In this document: positions 1 to 10,469 of the stretch, in pieces
Layout of the letters: each line of letters begins with the position of its first letter
Position numbering within the stretch: the first letter of the stretch is position 1
Assembly: GCF_029945535.1 (NCBI RefSeq)
Contig: NZ_JAQSCU010000018.1
Coordinates: 305,340-369,339, forward strand
Source of the DNA: Methylotenera sp.
GTDB lineage: Bacteria; Pseudomonadota; Gammaproteobacteria; Burkholderiales; Methylophilaceae
Length of the DNA: 64,000 bases
Reading direction: 5' to 3'
Made by a program: the position numbers and the translations under genes
The notes under the pieces: generated by a model
Told to the model about the DNA's origin: nothing
Databases searched by the model: none
The model's input: the letters and a program-made list of their open reading frames with translations, nothing else

Positions 1-156
1 TTTGTTATCCTCAAGCTTATCATCACGCATAGCTTTTTTGAACTCATTGACCGCACCACCTACATCGCCACCAATATTTTTAAGCTTTTTAGTTCCGAAT
101 ACTAATACCACAATCAACAATACAATTAACCAATGCCAAATGCTAAATGAACCCAT
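1..156 (-). CDS. tatA: Sec-independent translocase subunit TatA (partial, C-terminus outside the window)
   Basis: The first 52 codons read [20 protein letters not shown] then [20 protein letters not shown]. This is the classic TatA layout: a short periplasmic start, one membrane helix, an FGTKKL hinge and a Gly-containing amphipathic helix. TatA oligomers form the pore of the twin-arginine pathway that exports folded proteins. The gene is last in the histidine cluster and follows the HIT gene by 21 bases; tatB and tatC probably lie beyond the left edge. TatA rather than TatB is chosen because of the short N-terminus and the FGTKKL hinge. Confidence 0.93.
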   Translation of the reverse strand, partial: MGSFSIWHWLIVLLIVVLVFGTKKLKNIGGDVGGAVNEFKKAMRDDKLEDNK

Positions 157-177
157 GATAATTCTCCATAAATTTAA

Positions 178-519
178 TTAAATCTTATGCGGCTTATCGC
201 CGCCACCTAGCACATGCACATGAATATGAAACACTTCTTGACCGCCATCTTTACCTGTATTGATAAGCGTTTTGAAGCCTGTCAAACCTTGCTCTTTTGC
301 AAGTTTCGGCGCGAGTAGTAACATTTTTCCAAGCAAAGCTTGATGCTGCGCTTCACAACTAGCCAGACTTTCAACATGCAGTTTAGGCACAATCAAAAAA
401 TGTACTCTAGCGGATGGGTTAATGTCATTAAAGGCAATGACATCCTCGTCTTCATAGATTTTCTTTGCTGGAATACTACTATTAACTATCTTACAAAAGA
501 TGCAATCGTCACTCATCAT
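178..519 (-). CDS. hinT: HIT family nucleotide-binding protein (HinT-like)
   Basis: A 113-residue histidine triad protein. The N-terminal DDCIFCKIV resembles the Cys pair region of HinT proteins, and the C-terminal HIHVHVLGG is the His-x-His-x-His active-site triad. The family hydrolyses purine nucleoside phosphoramidates and AMP-lysine type adducts. Its first ATG overlaps the hisE stop codon (ATGA), so it is translationally coupled to the histidine genes. A second ATG follows directly. HIT genes commonly close his operons in Betaproteobacteria, just before tatABC. The physiological substrate is not evident. Confidence 0.95.
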   Translation of the reverse strand: MMSDDCIFCKIVNSSIPAKKIYEDEDVIAFNDINPSARVHFLIVPKLHVESLASCEAQHQALLGKMLLLAPKLAKEQGLTGFKTLINTGKDGGQEVFHIHVHVLGGGDKPHKI

Positions 520-845
520 TTTGCACCTTCTTCTACTCTAGAAGCTTTCTCTTCCAAGCCTGAGAGCCCTTCACGCCTTGCCAGCTCATTCAATATGTCT
601 TGCGGCTTTAAACCTGCCTGCGCCAACATCACCAAGGTATGGAACCATAAATCGGCAGTTTCATAAATAAGATGCTCATTATCGCCATTCTTCGCTGCAA
701 TAATGGTTTCAGCCGCTTCTTCACCGACTTTTTTGAGTATGCTATCCATGCCTTTAGCATACAGTTTAGCCACATAAGAAGTCTGCGGATCTGCGCTCTT
801 ACGCTGCTCTAACAACTCAGCCAATCGGTTTAATGTGTCACTCAC
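516..845 (-). CDS. hisE: Phosphoribosyl-ATP pyrophosphatase
   Basis: HisE hydrolyses phosphoribosyl-ATP to phosphoribosyl-AMP and pyrophosphate, the second step of histidine synthesis. The 109-residue all-helical protein has the MazG-like metal-binding signature KKVGEEAAE near residue 39 and YETADLWFH near residue 61. It is encoded separately from hisI, as is usual in Betaproteobacteria, whereas enterobacteria carry a HisIE fusion. Its start overlaps the end of hisI by 8 bases and its stop overlaps the HIT start by 4. Confidence 0.97.
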   Translation of the reverse strand: MSDTLNRLAELLEQRKSADPQTSYVAKLYAKGMDSILKKVGEEAAETIIAAKNGDNEHLIYETADLWFHTLVMLAQAGLKPQDILNELARREGLSGLEEKASRVEEGAK

Positions 846-1236
846 TTTTTTTAACTTCCGTATATATTTCTTCTGGACTTTTAATGACAGGCTGATCTAT
901 AAGCCACTCGTCATGCTCTAGCTTTTTAAAAAAACAGTTATGTCGTCCAGTATGACAAGCAATACCACCGACTTGTTCTACATTAATCAGAATAACGTCT
1001 TCATCACAATCTAGGCGAATTTCATGCACAAGTTGCACATGACCAGACTCTTCACCCTTACGCCATAATTTATTGCGAGAACGTGACCAATAAACGGCTT
1101 GTTTAGTATCATTAGTCAGTTGCAAGGCTTCACGGTTCATCCATGCAAACATGAGTATACGTCCAGTATCATGCTCTTGTGCGATAACGGGTACAAGTCC
1201 ATTTGCATCCCAGCTAACGTCATCTAACCAACTCAA
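838..1236 (-). CDS. hisI: Phosphoribosyl-AMP cyclohydrolase
   Basis: HisI opens the adenine ring of phosphoribosyl-AMP, the third histidine step. The 132 residues carry [18 protein letters not shown], the acidic DCDED (Cys77 with its metal-binding Asp cluster), and CHTGRHNCF supplying Cys94 and Cys101, so the three zinc cysteines are present. The gene overlaps the end of hisF by 4 bases and the start of hisE by 8 bases, indicating tight coupling inside the operon. Confidence 0.97.
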   Translation of the reverse strand: MSWLDDVSWDANGLVPVIAQEHDTGRILMFAWMNREALQLTNDTKQAVYWSRSRNKLWRKGEESGHVQLVHEIRLDCDEDVILINVEQVGGIACHTGRHNCFFKKLEHDEWLIDQPVIKSPEEIYTEVKKSE

Positions 1237-1997
1237 AGCCTTACCTCAATACCATTTCTTTGCATATATTCTTTTGCTTGCTTAACGGTATATTCACCAT
1301 AATGGAAAATGCTCGCAGCAAGCACAGCGTCAGCGCCGCCTTCTTTTACACCATCCACCAAATGCTGCAAATTACCCACGCCGCCTGAGGCAATAATCGG
1401 CACATCAACCGCGTTTGAAATAGCTCTATTTAACGGGTTGTTGAAGCCAATTTTTGTACCATCTCTATCCATACTCGTGACTAGCAGTTCGCCAGCACCT
1501 AGCTTAGCCATGTATTCAGCCCATTTTACGGCATCTAAACCTGTAGCTTTGCGGCCGCCATGAGTGAACACTTCCCACTCAAATGGCTGGTTATCTACTT
1601 TTTTTGCATCAATCGCCACCACGATACATTGCGAGCCAAATCGACTTGCCGCATCTTGCACCATTTGTGGGTTAAGCACTGCGGTAGTATTAATACTGAC
1701 TTTATCTGCTCCAGCGTTTAATAGCCGGCGCACATCTTCAACTTCACGCACACCGCCGCCGACTGTTAATGGAATAAAAACTTGAGAGGCTACCTCTTCA
1801 ATAATATGTAGAATCAAGCCACGATTATCTGAGCTGGCGGTAATATCTAAAAATGTGAGTTCATCTGCGCCTTGGTCATCATAGCGTTTAGCAATCTCAA
1901 CAGGATCACCTGCATCGCGCAATTCTAAAAAGTTAATGCCTTTAACCACGCGTCCATCAGTCACATCTAGGCATGGAATAATACGTTTAGCGAGCAC
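1233..1997 (-). CDS. hisF: Imidazole glycerol phosphate synthase, cyclase subunit
   Basis: HisF is the (beta/alpha)8 cyclase half of IGP synthase. It uses ammonia from HisH to convert PRFAR into imidazole glycerol phosphate and AICAR. The two catalytic aspartates are in place: Asp11 in IPCLDVTDG and Asp130 in [10 protein letters not shown]. Phosphate-binding loops LTVGGGVR and ASGGVGN are visible. Length is 254 residues, normal for the family. The start overlaps the end of hisA by 11 bases. Confidence 0.98.
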   Translation of the reverse strand: MLAKRIIPCLDVTDGRVVKGINFLELRDAGDPVEIAKRYDDQGADELTFLDITASSDNRGLILHIIEEVASQVFIPLTVGGGVREVEDVRRLLNAGADKVSINTTAVLNPQMVQDAASRFGSQCIVVAIDAKKVDNQPFEWEVFTHGGRKATGLDAVKWAEYMAKLGAGELLVTSMDRDGTKIGFNNPLNRAISNAVDVPIIASGGVGNLQHLVDGVKEGGADAVLAASIFHYGEYTVKQAKEYMQRNGIEVRL

Positions 1998-2730
1998 TTA
2001 ATTCATCCGCTAATTTTTGTGCTGCAGTAAAATCCAACGTGCCTTCGTAAATTGCACGACCAGTAATCGTACCAATAATACCTTCTGCAGCTACTGCACA
2101 AAGTTTACGTACATCCTCTAAATTCGTTACACCGCCAGAAGCAATCACTGGAATTGTTAATGCTTGCGCTAAAGCAACAGTCGCTTCAATATTCACGCCT
2201 GTTAACATGCCATCACGACCAATGTCGGTATACACGATTGAGCTTACGCCATAACCTTCGAATTTTTTCGCTAAATCAATCACATCATGACCTGTCAGTT
2301 TTGACCAGCCATCCACAGCCACTTTGCCTTCTTTGGCATCTAAACCGACGATAATTTGACCAGGAAACGCATCACAAGCTTCATGCAAAAAACCTGGATT
2401 CTTTACTGCAGCAGTGCCGATAATCACATAATCGATGCCGTTATCTAGATAACGCTCTATCGTTTCAAGATCACGAATACCGCCACCGAGTTGAATAGGG
2501 ATTTCACCGCCAACTGCGCGAACAATAGATTTAATCGCCGCTTCATTGACAGGCTTACCTGCAAACGCGCCATTTAAATCGACTAAATGTAAGCGTTTAC
2601 CACCACTATCCACCCAATGGCGCGCCATGGCACCTGGGTCTTCTGAAAATACGGTGGATTCTTCCATTAAGCCTTGTTTTAGTCTTACACAATGGCCGTC
2701 TTTAAGATCAATTGCTGGGATAATTAACAT
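1987..2730 (-). CDS. hisA: ProFAR isomerase
   Basis: HisA carries out the Amadori isomerisation of ProFAR to PRFAR. This 247-residue (beta/alpha)8 barrel is related to HisF. Catalytic Asp8 is in PAIDLKDG and Asp131 in GLDAKEG, with phosphate loops QLGGGIRD and ASGGVTN. A gap of 85 AT-rich bases separates it from hisH upstream, the widest gap among hisB-hisE, but no terminator is visible there. Confidence 0.98.
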   Translation of the reverse strand: MLIIPAIDLKDGHCVRLKQGLMEESTVFSEDPGAMARHWVDSGGKRLHLVDLNGAFAGKPVNEAAIKSIVRAVGGEIPIQLGGGIRDLETIERYLDNGIDYVIIGTAAVKNPGFLHEACDAFPGQIIVGLDAKEGKVAVDGWSKLTGHDVIDLAKKFEGYGVSSIVYTDIGRDGMLTGVNIEATVALAQALTIPVIASGGVTNLEDVRKLCAVAAEGIIGTITGRAIYEGTLDFTAAQKLADELSAR

Positions 2731-2815
2731 AATGATTTGATATTGATTTATTTGATAATAATTGAAATTAAGCGATTAAAAAATATTGTAAAAATAACTT
2801 CAGACTTACATTTAT

Positions 2816-3475
2816 TTAAGGTAACCAGTTTACGAAATTACTTAACATTTGCAAGCCTGCCGTTGCACTTTTTTCTGGGTGAAACTGCACTGCGAACAAA
2901 TTATCCTGTGCTATCGCGCTAGTAAACTGCTGGGGATACTCGCTGTAACCACCGATGATGCTTGTATCATCAGGTTGCACATAATAACTGTGCACATAGT
3001 AAAAACGCGCACCATCCTCTATATTGCTCCATAACGCATGTGCTTCTGATTGCTGGTTACGGTTTTGATAAACCTGATTCCAACCCATATGTGGCACTTT
3101 TAACTTTTCGCCATTCTCGTCATGCATATCAACTGTTGCAAAGCGTTTCACATTACCCTTAAACAAGCCTAATCCAGCTGCATCGCCTTCTTCAGAATGT
3201 TCAAACAGCATTTGCAAGCCAATGCAAATCCCTAGAAATGGCTTATTACCTGCAGCATGCATGACTGAGCTACGCAGACCGCGAGCATCTAGCTCACGAA
3301 TACAATCTGGCATCGCGCCTTGGCCAGGAAACACAATGCGATCGGCATTTTCTATATCAGCAGGGTTACTAGTGACCAGCACGTTTTTGTTGGGTGCGAC
3401 ATGCTCTAATGCTTTAGATACTGAGCGCAAATTGCCCATGCCGTAATCAACCACTGCTATATCAATTTTTTTCAT
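2816..3475 (-). CDS. hisH: Imidazole glycerol phosphate synthase, glutaminase subunit
   Basis: HisH is a class I glutamine amidotransferase that hydrolyses glutamine and channels ammonia to HisF. The catalytic triad is visible: the nucleophile Cys84 in LGICIGLQ, and His199 and Glu201 in QFHPEKS. The N-terminus VVDYGMGNLRSV is typical. Length is 219 residues. It lies between hisB, 49 bases upstream, and hisA. Confidence 0.98.
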   Translation of the reverse strand: MKKIDIAVVDYGMGNLRSVSKALEHVAPNKNVLVTSNPADIENADRIVFPGQGAMPDCIRELDARGLRSSVMHAAGNKPFLGICIGLQMLFEHSEEGDAAGLGLFKGNVKRFATVDMHDENGEKLKVPHMGWNQVYQNRNQQSEAHALWSNIEDGARFYYVHSYYVQPDDTSIIGGYSEYPQQFTSAIAQDNLFAVQFHPEKSATAGLQMLSNFVNWLP

Positions 3476-3524
3476 ACTACAATTTTCATGGGGTTGCCGC
3501 TAAAGCGTTACAAGGGCTTTAGTT

Positions 3525-4112
3525 TTATAAACTTCCTTTGGTGGATGGCATAATGCCTGCCATGCGTGAATCTAACTCAACTGCTACACGCAATGCACGA
3601 CCAAACGCTTTAAAAATCGTTTCGGCTTGATGATGGGCGTTATGACCTTTTAGGTTATCAATATGCAAAGTGACATTGGCATGATTCACAAAGCCTTGGA
3701 AGAATTCATGGATTAAATCAACATCGAATTCGCCAATTGAAGCGCGTGTAAACACACAACCAAATTCTAAACCTGGTCGTCCAGAAATATCTAGTACGAC
3801 ACGTGACAAAGCCTCATCCAACGGCACATAAGCATGACCATAGCGACGTATACCCTTTTTATCGCCTATTGCCTTAGCAAAAGCTTGCCCAAGGGTAATG
3901 CCAATGTCTTCAACAGTATGATGAGCATCAATGTGCAAATCACCCTTAGCATTGACGCTAATATCCATCATGCCATGTCGGGCGATTTGATCTATCATGT
4001 GGTCGAGAAAGCCTAAACCAGTACTGAATTGTGAAATGCCAGTACCATCAAGATTAATGGCGACTGTAATTTGTGTTTCTAAGGTATTTCTAACTACTTC
4101 TGCAGAGCGCAT
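3525..4112 (-). CDS. hisB: Imidazoleglycerol-phosphate dehydratase
   Basis: This is a stand-alone 195-residue IGP dehydratase without the N-terminal histidinol-phosphatase domain found in E. coli HisB, so histidinol phosphate must be dephosphorylated by another protein. The metal-binding motifs are present: [11 protein letters not shown] and GHNAHHQAE. The family-typical [13 protein letters not shown] is near residue 35. It begins a run of his genes downstream of hps, separated from hps by 265 bases with two hairpins. Confidence 0.97.
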   Translation of the reverse strand: MRSAEVVRNTLETQITVAINLDGTGISQFSTGLGFLDHMIDQIARHGMMDISVNAKGDLHIDAHHTVEDIGITLGQAFAKAIGDKKGIRRYGHAYVPLDEALSRVVLDISGRPGLEFGCVFTRASIGEFDVDLIHEFFQGFVNHANVTLHIDNLKGHNAHHQAETIFKAFGRALRVAVELDSRMAGIMPSTKGSL

Positions 4113-4257
4113 ATTGAATCACTTAAGCTAAAGTGCATATAAATTGATAAGTAAATATTTTAACCTAAACCAGATGCTATTGGTTTTTTTGAATACATTA
4201 AAGCTAACAACATTCTATATTTCTTAGATTATGACCACACAAGCCTAAGAAAGAACA

Positions 4258-4291
4258 AAGCCTAGCAAGATAACATATCTTTACTAGGCTT
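4258..4291 (-). terminator. Stem-loop downstream of hps, probable terminator
   Basis: On the minus strand an 8-bp outer stem (AAGCCTAG with CTAGGCTT) and a 6-bp inner stem (AAGATA with TATCTT), separated by a small internal loop, close a 3-base loop. Downstream bases on the minus strand are T-rich (TGTTCTTTCTT) but not a pure T run. It would end or attenuate the hps transcript 87 bases after the stop codon, before hisB. Confidence 0.55.
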
Positions 4292-4330
4292 CATATTCAT
4301 CAGCTTACGCTAATTACTTAATTACATTTT

Positions 4331-4362
4331 TATCACTTAGTTGACTCATCAGCTAAGTGATA
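4331..4362. other. Second inverted repeat in the hps-hisB gap
   Basis: Ten-base perfect arms, TATCACTTAG and CTAAGTGATA, surround a 12-base loop 16 bases after the hps stop. No T run follows on the hps strand (five A bases do), so it is not a standard terminator. It could be an mRNA 3'-end stabiliser for an abundant transcript. Confidence 0.45.
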
Positions 4363-4377
4363 TATAGTAATAAATAA

Positions 4378-5253
4378 TTATTTAGCAGCTTCTGGTGCAG
4401 CTTCAGCAGCTGGAGCCGCTTCAGGAGCAGGTGCAGCTTCAACAGCAGGTGCCGCTTCCGCTGGCGCAGCTTCAACAGGTGCTGTTACAGCTGGGGCTTC
4501 AACAGCAGGAGCTTCAGTAGCTTCTGGTTTTTTGCCACCTAGTAAAGTAAATAACAATACTAAAACAGCAGCACCAATGATCCACGGTAAGAATTTCTTA
4601 GCACCGCCAGCACTTGCAGCACCGCCGTGAGCGATTGCTGTAATTTCAGCAGCAGCAGCAGCAGGGTCAGCAGCACCGTAGATTGCAGCACCAGCTACAA
4701 TGATAGTAGCGCCAGCATCTTTAACTTGTTGTGTTGTAGCCGCTTTAACGCCACCAGCAACTGAAATTTCAACGCCTAGGTTCAAACCAGCAACCATGCC
4801 TAAGTCATTGAATGGTGTTTGACCAGCAGCTTGTTGATCTAAACCTGTGTGAACGCCAATGATGTGCGCGCCTAATTTAGCCACTTCAATAGTACGTGCT
4901 TTTTTATCAGCAACGTTGATCAAGTCAACTTGAGCTTTTTTGCCGTATTTGTTAGCAACATCGATTACGCCTTTGATTGTACCGATATCAGCAGTACCTA
5001 GAACTGTACAGATGTCAGCACCAGCTTTGTAGAATGGCTCAGCTTCGTAGAAACCAGCATCCATTGTTTTCAAGTCAACCAAAATTTTATTGTTTGGGAA
5101 CTTAGCGCGTAAAACTTCTAACAATTTGATACCGTTATGCTTAATGCATGGTGTACCAATTTCCAAAATATCTACGTGTGGAGCAACTTTGGTTGCTAAA
5201 GCGACGGTACCGTCGAAATCTAATGAATCTAATGCCATTTGGGTTTGAGCCAT
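4378..5253 (-). CDS. hps: 3-hexulose-6-phosphate synthase with a C-terminal membrane anchor and Ala/Pro/Glu tail
   Basis: HPS condenses formaldehyde with ribulose 5-phosphate, the entry step of the RuMP cycle. Residues 1-210 form a complete OMPDC-superfamily barrel: LALD-like start at Asp9, EIGTP at 31, the DxKxxD metal/catalytic motif (Asp60, Lys62, Asp65), HTGLD at 135 and VAGGV at 165. Known HPS enzymes end here, at about 210 residues. This one continues with a Gly/Ala linker, KK, a hydrophobic helix at 221-239 (FLPWIIGAAVLVLLFTLLGG) and KK, then about 49 residues rich in Ala, Pro and Glu. The reading frame is open throughout and codon use does not change. A near-perfect ribosome site (GGAGG, 7 bases before ATG) fits high expression. 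The hexulose isomerase gene is not adjacent. The enzymatic call is firm; the membrane location is inferred from hydrophobicity. Confidence 0.93.
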   Translation of the reverse strand: MAQTQMALDSLDFDGTVALATKVAPHVDILEIGTPCIKHNGIKLLEVLRAKFPNNKILVDLKTMDAGFYEAEPFYKAGADICTVLGTADIGTIKGVIDVANKYGKKAQVDLINVADKKARTIEVAKLGAHIIGVHTGLDQQAAGQTPFNDLGMVAGLNLGVEISVAGGVKAATTQQVKDAGATIIVAGAAIYGAADPAAAAAEITAIAHGGAASAGGAKKFLPWIIGAAVLVLLFTLLGGKKPEATEAPAVEAPAVTAPVEAAPAEAAPAVEAAPAPEAAPAAEAAPEAAK

Positions 5254-5478
5254 GCTACATCCTCCAACTAAAAATAAATCATAAGTGACTTATTTAGATT
5301 AAAAATACAAAGTGAGTTAATTTTTTATTGTGTAGAAAAACACACATTTCGCGATAATAACACGCACTTAATGTGAAATTAAAAACTTTTTTTGCTTATT
5401 TTTAATGTTTTGGTGATTTTCTAGCATTTCGTCACTGAAATATAGCGAATAATACTAACTAAACTAGCTTTTGTTTAC

Positions 5479-6546
5479 CTAAGCATCTAAAAGTAGCTCT
5501 GTCAGTGTGCCGATGAGTGCTTTTGACTGAGCCTCAGTTCCAATTGTAATGCGCAAGTAAGGGGCGATTCGACTTGGTGATTTAAAATGGCGCACAATAA
5601 TATTTTTCTGACGCAACAATGCGGTTAGCTCTGCGCCCTCTTTGACTTGATGTTTAGCAAAAATAAAGTTTGCACCTGATGGCAGCACATCGAAACCCAG
5701 CTGGGTTAAATCGTTAATCAGCGCTTCACGTGTTGCAATGACTTTGCTGCACGTTTCTTCAAAATATGCCGTATCTTGCATGGCGGCAATAGCGCCAGCA
5801 GAAGCAAAACGGTCAATAGGGTAAGAGTTAAAACTATCCTTCACTCGGATCAATGCTTCGATTAAGTCTGGATGGCCTAAGGAATATCCAACACGTAAGC
5901 CAGCCAATGAACGTGCTTTAGATAAAGTATGGGTCACCAACAAATTAGGGTAAGTATTAATCAAGCTCACCGCTGACTCGGTACCAAAATCCACGTACGC
6001 TTCATCAATCACCACAACTGACTGCGTATTCTTTTGCAGCAACTTTTCAATGGTCGCTAACGATAGAGGAATGCCTGTAGGTGCATTCGGATTTGGAAAT
6101 ATGATGCCACCATTTGGTTGATCATAATCGTCAATATTAATTGAAAAATCTTCCGCCAAAGGGATTGTTTGATATTCAATGTCATACAAACCGCAATATA
6201 CTGGATAGAAGCTATAGGTAATATCAGGAAACAATAATGGTCGGCTATGCTTTAACAGCGCTTGAAAAACATGCGCCAATACTTCATCTGAACCATTCCC
6301 GACAAACACTTGCTTAGCCTGCAAATGATGTACTTCGGCAATCGCCGCTTTGAGCGCATCTGAATTAGGGTCTGGATACAAACGCAAGGAATCTGCAGCT
6401 TCAAGCTTAAGCGCAGCGATCACCTTAGGGCTAGGGCCATAAGGATTCTCGTTGGTATTGAGTTTTACTAGATTATCTAACTTAGGCTGCTCACCTGGTA
6501 CATAAGGCGTAAGCTTATGTATGACATCACTCCAAAATTTACTCAT
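5479..6546 (-). CDS. hisC: Histidinol-phosphate aminotransferase
   Basis: HisC transfers the amino group from glutamate to imidazole acetol phosphate. It is a class I/II PLP aminotransferase of 355 residues. Visible motifs are [12 protein letters not shown] at the substrate loop, [16 protein letters not shown] and the PLP lysine Lys210 in [12 protein letters not shown]. It lies 6 bases after hisD and is followed by 225 non-coding bases before hps. Methylotrophs often carry several HisC paralogues; this one is assigned by its place in the operon. Confidence 0.95.
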   Translation of the reverse strand: MSKFWSDVIHKLTPYVPGEQPKLDNLVKLNTNENPYGPSPKVIAALKLEAADSLRLYPDPNSDALKAAIAEVHHLQAKQVFVGNGSDEVLAHVFQALLKHSRPLLFPDITYSFYPVYCGLYDIEYQTIPLAEDFSINIDDYDQPNGGIIFPNPNAPTGIPLSLATIEKLLQKNTQSVVVIDEAYVDFGTESAVSLINTYPNLLVTHTLSKARSLAGLRVGYSLGHPDLIEALIRVKDSFNSYPIDRFASAGAIAAMQDTAYFEETCSKVIATREALINDLTQLGFDVLPSGANFIFAKHQVKEGAELTALLRQKNIIVRHFKSPSRIAPYLRITIGTEAQSKALIGTLTELLLDA

Positions 6547-6552
6547 ATAGGC

Positions 6553-7851
6553 TTAGCTTTTTAACCTATATTCAGCTGATCTAGCGTGTGCTTGCAAGCC
6601 TTCACCGTAAGCCAAAGTTGCGGCTACTTTTCCTAGTGTTTGCGCACCCTCTGCCGACACCATGATTAAGCTTGAGCGTTTCTGGAAATCATACACACCC
6701 AATGGTGATGAGAAGCGCGCTGTGCGCGAGGTTGGCAATACGTGGTTTGGTCCTGCGCAGTAATCGCCAAGAGCCTCACAAGTATTGCGACCCATGAATA
6801 TTGCGCCTGCATGCTTGATGGTTTTGCTGAATGCTAATGGCTCATCCATAGACAATTCCAAATGTTCAGGTGCAATGTAATTACAGATTTCTGCAGCTTC
6901 AGCTAAATCACGCACTTGAATCAAAGCACCGCGATCCGTTAATGAAGTGCGAATGATGTCTTTGCGTGGCATTTCTTCAACTAATTTTAAAATACTTGCA
7001 TTCACTTTATCTAAAAAGTCAGCATCTGGGCTTAATAGAATCGCTTGCGCCAATTCATCATGCTCAGCTTGGCTAAATAAATCCATGGCGACCCAATCTG
7101 GGTTAGTTTTGCCATCGCAAATCACTAAAATTTCTGATGGCCCTGCCACCATATCGATGCCAACAACGCCGAATACGCGACGTTTAGCAGCGGCCACGTA
7201 TGCATTACCCGGTCCAACTACTTTATCAACTTGCGGTACGGTTTCAGTACCATAAGCCAAAGCACCCACTGCTTGTGCGCCACCAAGGCAAAATACACGG
7301 TCAACGCCAGAAATCGCAGCAGCAGCTAATACCAACTGATTGCGCTCACCATTTGGCGTAGGTACAACCATGATAAGTTCTTTAACGCCTGCTACTTTAG
7401 CGGGGATTGCATTCATCAACACAGATGATGGATAAGCCGCTTTACCGCCTGGCACATATAAACCTACGCGATCTAACGAAGTCACTTGTTGTCCAAGCAA
7501 CGTGCCATCAGCTTCAGTATAGCTCCAAGAAGACATCAGTTGCTTTTCGTGGTAAATACGCACACGATCTGCGGCAGTTTTTAAGGCATCACGTTGACCT
7601 GTTGGCAAACCATTTAAAGCAGCGGTTAGCTCTGTTTGGCTAATTTCCAACTCAGCTAAGCTGCTAGCACTCGTTTTGTCAAAGCGGTTGGTGTATTCCA
7701 AAACTGCAGCATCGCCGCGCTTTTTAACGTCTTTAAGAATGTCAGCCACTACAGTATCAATACTGTCATCTTGCGCAGTTTCGAAGGCGAGCAAAGCTTT
7801 TAAATTGCTATCAAAATCTATATCGGTGGTAGAAAAACGTCTAATTTTCAT
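6553..7851 (-). CDS. hisD: Histidinol dehydrogenase
   Basis: HisD oxidises histidinol to histidine in two NAD-dependent steps using an active-site zinc. The 432-residue protein carries the family signatures [43 protein letters not shown] (zinc ligand region) and [10 protein letters not shown] near the C-terminus. It sits between hisG and hisC, with 40 bases to hisG. Confidence 0.98.
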   Translation of the reverse strand: MKIRRFSTTDIDFDSNLKALLAFETAQDDSIDTVVADILKDVKKRGDAAVLEYTNRFDKTSASSLAELEISQTELTAALNGLPTGQRDALKTAADRVRIYHEKQLMSSWSYTEADGTLLGQQVTSLDRVGLYVPGGKAAYPSSVLMNAIPAKVAGVKELIMVVPTPNGERNQLVLAAAAISGVDRVFCLGGAQAVGALAYGTETVPQVDKVVGPGNAYVAAAKRRVFGVVGIDMVAGPSEILVICDGKTNPDWVAMDLFSQAEHDELAQAILLSPDADFLDKVNASILKLVEEMPRKDIIRTSLTDRGALIQVRDLAEAAEICNYIAPEHLELSMDEPLAFSKTIKHAGAIFMGRNTCEALGDYCAGPNHVLPTSRTARFSSPLGVYDFQKRSSLIMVSAEGAQTLGKVAATLAYGEGLQAHARSAEYRLKS

Positions 7852-7891
7852 GCTATTAACCTATATTTAATCTAAATCTTATGTGTTTAAT

Positions 7892-8536
7892 CTAAGGTTT
7901 GGATGCAATTGCGTTTGTAAACGCATCCATGATGGGTTGAATTTTACCTCTATTCAACTTAAGCGAAGCTTGATTTACGACAAGTCTCGAGCTGATATCG
8001 CCAACTTCTTCTACTGCTTTGAGATTATTTGCGCGTAAAGTTCCACCGGTACTGACTAAATCGACAATTACATCAGCCAAACCAACCAAAGGACCTAATT
8101 CCATTGAGCCGTAAAGCTTAATAAGGTCCACATGCATGCCTTTTGCAGCAAAGTGTTCACGCGCTGTTTTAACGTATTTAGTCACCACTTTTAAACGCGC
8201 TCCACTACGAATTGACGCAAAATAATCAAAGTCTTCACGCACTGCCACCATCATTTTGCATTTTGCAATTTGCAGGTCGATTGGCTGATACAAACCCTCG
8301 CCACCATGCTCATCAAGCACATCTTTACCTGCAATACCTAAATCAGCCGCCCCATATTGCACATAAGTCGGTACATCGCTTGCACGAACAATAATCAAAC
8401 GCACATCTTCACGATTGGTGCCGATAATTAGTTTGCGAGATGACTCAGGATCTTCTGCCGGATGTATACCCGCCGCCGCCAAGAGTGGCGTGGTTTCTTC
8501 AAAGATACGGCCTTTTGAGAGGGCAATGGTAATCAT
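7892..8536 (-). CDS. hisG: ATP phosphoribosyltransferase, short form catalytic subunit
   Basis: HisG joins PRPP and ATP in the first, feedback-controlled step of histidine synthesis. At 214 residues it is the short form, lacking the C-terminal regulatory domain. Such enzymes need the HisRS-like partner HisZ, which is not in this window. Visible features are [14 protein letters not shown] at the start, [10 protein letters not shown], and the PRPP-binding [18 protein letters not shown]. It starts 2 bases after the murA stop codon, so murA and hisG are co-transcribed. Confidence 0.97.
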   Translation of the reverse strand: MITIALSKGRIFEETTPLLAAAGIHPAEDPESSRKLIIGTNREDVRLIIVRASDVPTYVQYGAADLGIAGKDVLDEHGGEGLYQPIDLQIAKCKMMVAVREDFDYFASIRSGARLKVVTKYVKTAREHFAAKGMHVDLIKLYGSMELGPLVGLADVIVDLVSTGGTLRANNLKAVEEVGDISSRLVVNQASLKLNRGKIQPIMDAFTNAIASKP

Positions 8537-8538
8537 GT

Positions 8539-9801
<1,263 letters not shown>

Positions 9802-10113
9802 TTATTTGACCGCATCTAGCATCGTTTGAAGCTCACCACTCTCGTACATAGCACGCATGATGTCTGAACCACCGACAAACTCGCCATTGATGTAAAGCTG
9901 TGGAATAGTTGGCCAATTAGCGAACTGCTTGATACCTTCACGCACTTCTTGGTCTTGCAATACATCTACTGAAATATATTTTGCTTGGCATGCATCTAAA
10001 ATTTGCGTTGCTAAGTTTGAAAAACCACATTGCGGAAATTTAGGGTTACCCTTCATGTAAAGTACTACTGGGTTGGTGCTTACTGTTTCTTTAATTCTTG
10101 CTTGTGCGTCCAT
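9802..10113 (-). CDS. grxD: Monothiol glutaredoxin, Grx4 family
   Basis: A CGFS-type monothiol glutaredoxin that carries and transfers [2Fe-2S] clusters, usually with a BolA partner. Motifs: VVLYMKGNP, PQCGFS with the single active cysteine, WPTIPQLYINGEFVGGSD. The start at 10113 (MDAQARIKET) is preferred to an ATG 12 bases upstream, because GGAG lies seven bases ahead of it and the family normally starts near this point; that gives 103 residues. The BolA-like ibaG gene is immediately upstream, matching the known Grx4-BolA partnership. Confidence 0.94.
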   Translation of the reverse strand: MDAQARIKETVSTNPVVLYMKGNPKFPQCGFSNLATQILDACQAKYISVDVLQDQEVREGIKQFANWPTIPQLYINGEFVGGSDIMRAMYESGELQTMLDAVK

Positions 10114-10190
10114 TTGCTTCTCCATTACTTTGTATTTAATTTATTTGTCTTTAATTGCCTGCTTACCATTTGCAAGCTTGCTGCGTCTGT

Positions 10191-10436
10191 TTAAGCAGAC
10201 TGCTTATTCCATTGTTCTGGCGTATATGTTTTCATCGAAAGCGCATGAATTTCTGAGCGCATTCTATCGCCCAGCGCTGTGTAAACTAGCTGATGCTGTT
10301 GCACCATACTTTTACCGACAAAGGCACTGCTCACGATAACTGACTCAAAATGCGTGCCATCATCGCCTAGCACTTTAATATATTCGCAGGCCAAATTTTG
10401 CGTGATGTAAGTCTCTAACTGTTGTGCACTTAGCAA
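10191..10436 (-). CDS. ibaG: BolA family protein, IbaG/YrbA type
   Basis: An 81-residue BolA-fold protein with the core [21 protein letters not shown], where the C-terminal histidine is the likely Fe-S ligand shared with glutaredoxin. The IbaG/YrbA subtype is inferred from its place between the mla/ABC genes and murA, the same neighbourhood as E. coli yrbA-murA. It lies 33 bases after the ABC-2 permease gene. Confidence 0.9.
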   Translation of the reverse strand: MLSAQQLETYITQNLACEYIKVLGDDGTHFESVIVSSAFVGKSMVQQHQLVYTALGDRMRSEIHALSMKTYTPEQWNKQSA

Positions 10437-10469
10437 TTTAATTGTTTCCTTAATTCTTATGCTTTTAAT

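Noticed and set aside
5254-5478. Promoter for hps in the 225-base upstream gap
   Set aside because: Several AT-rich hexamer pairs are possible (for example TTAACT and TAAATA) but none is close enough to consensus to place it.
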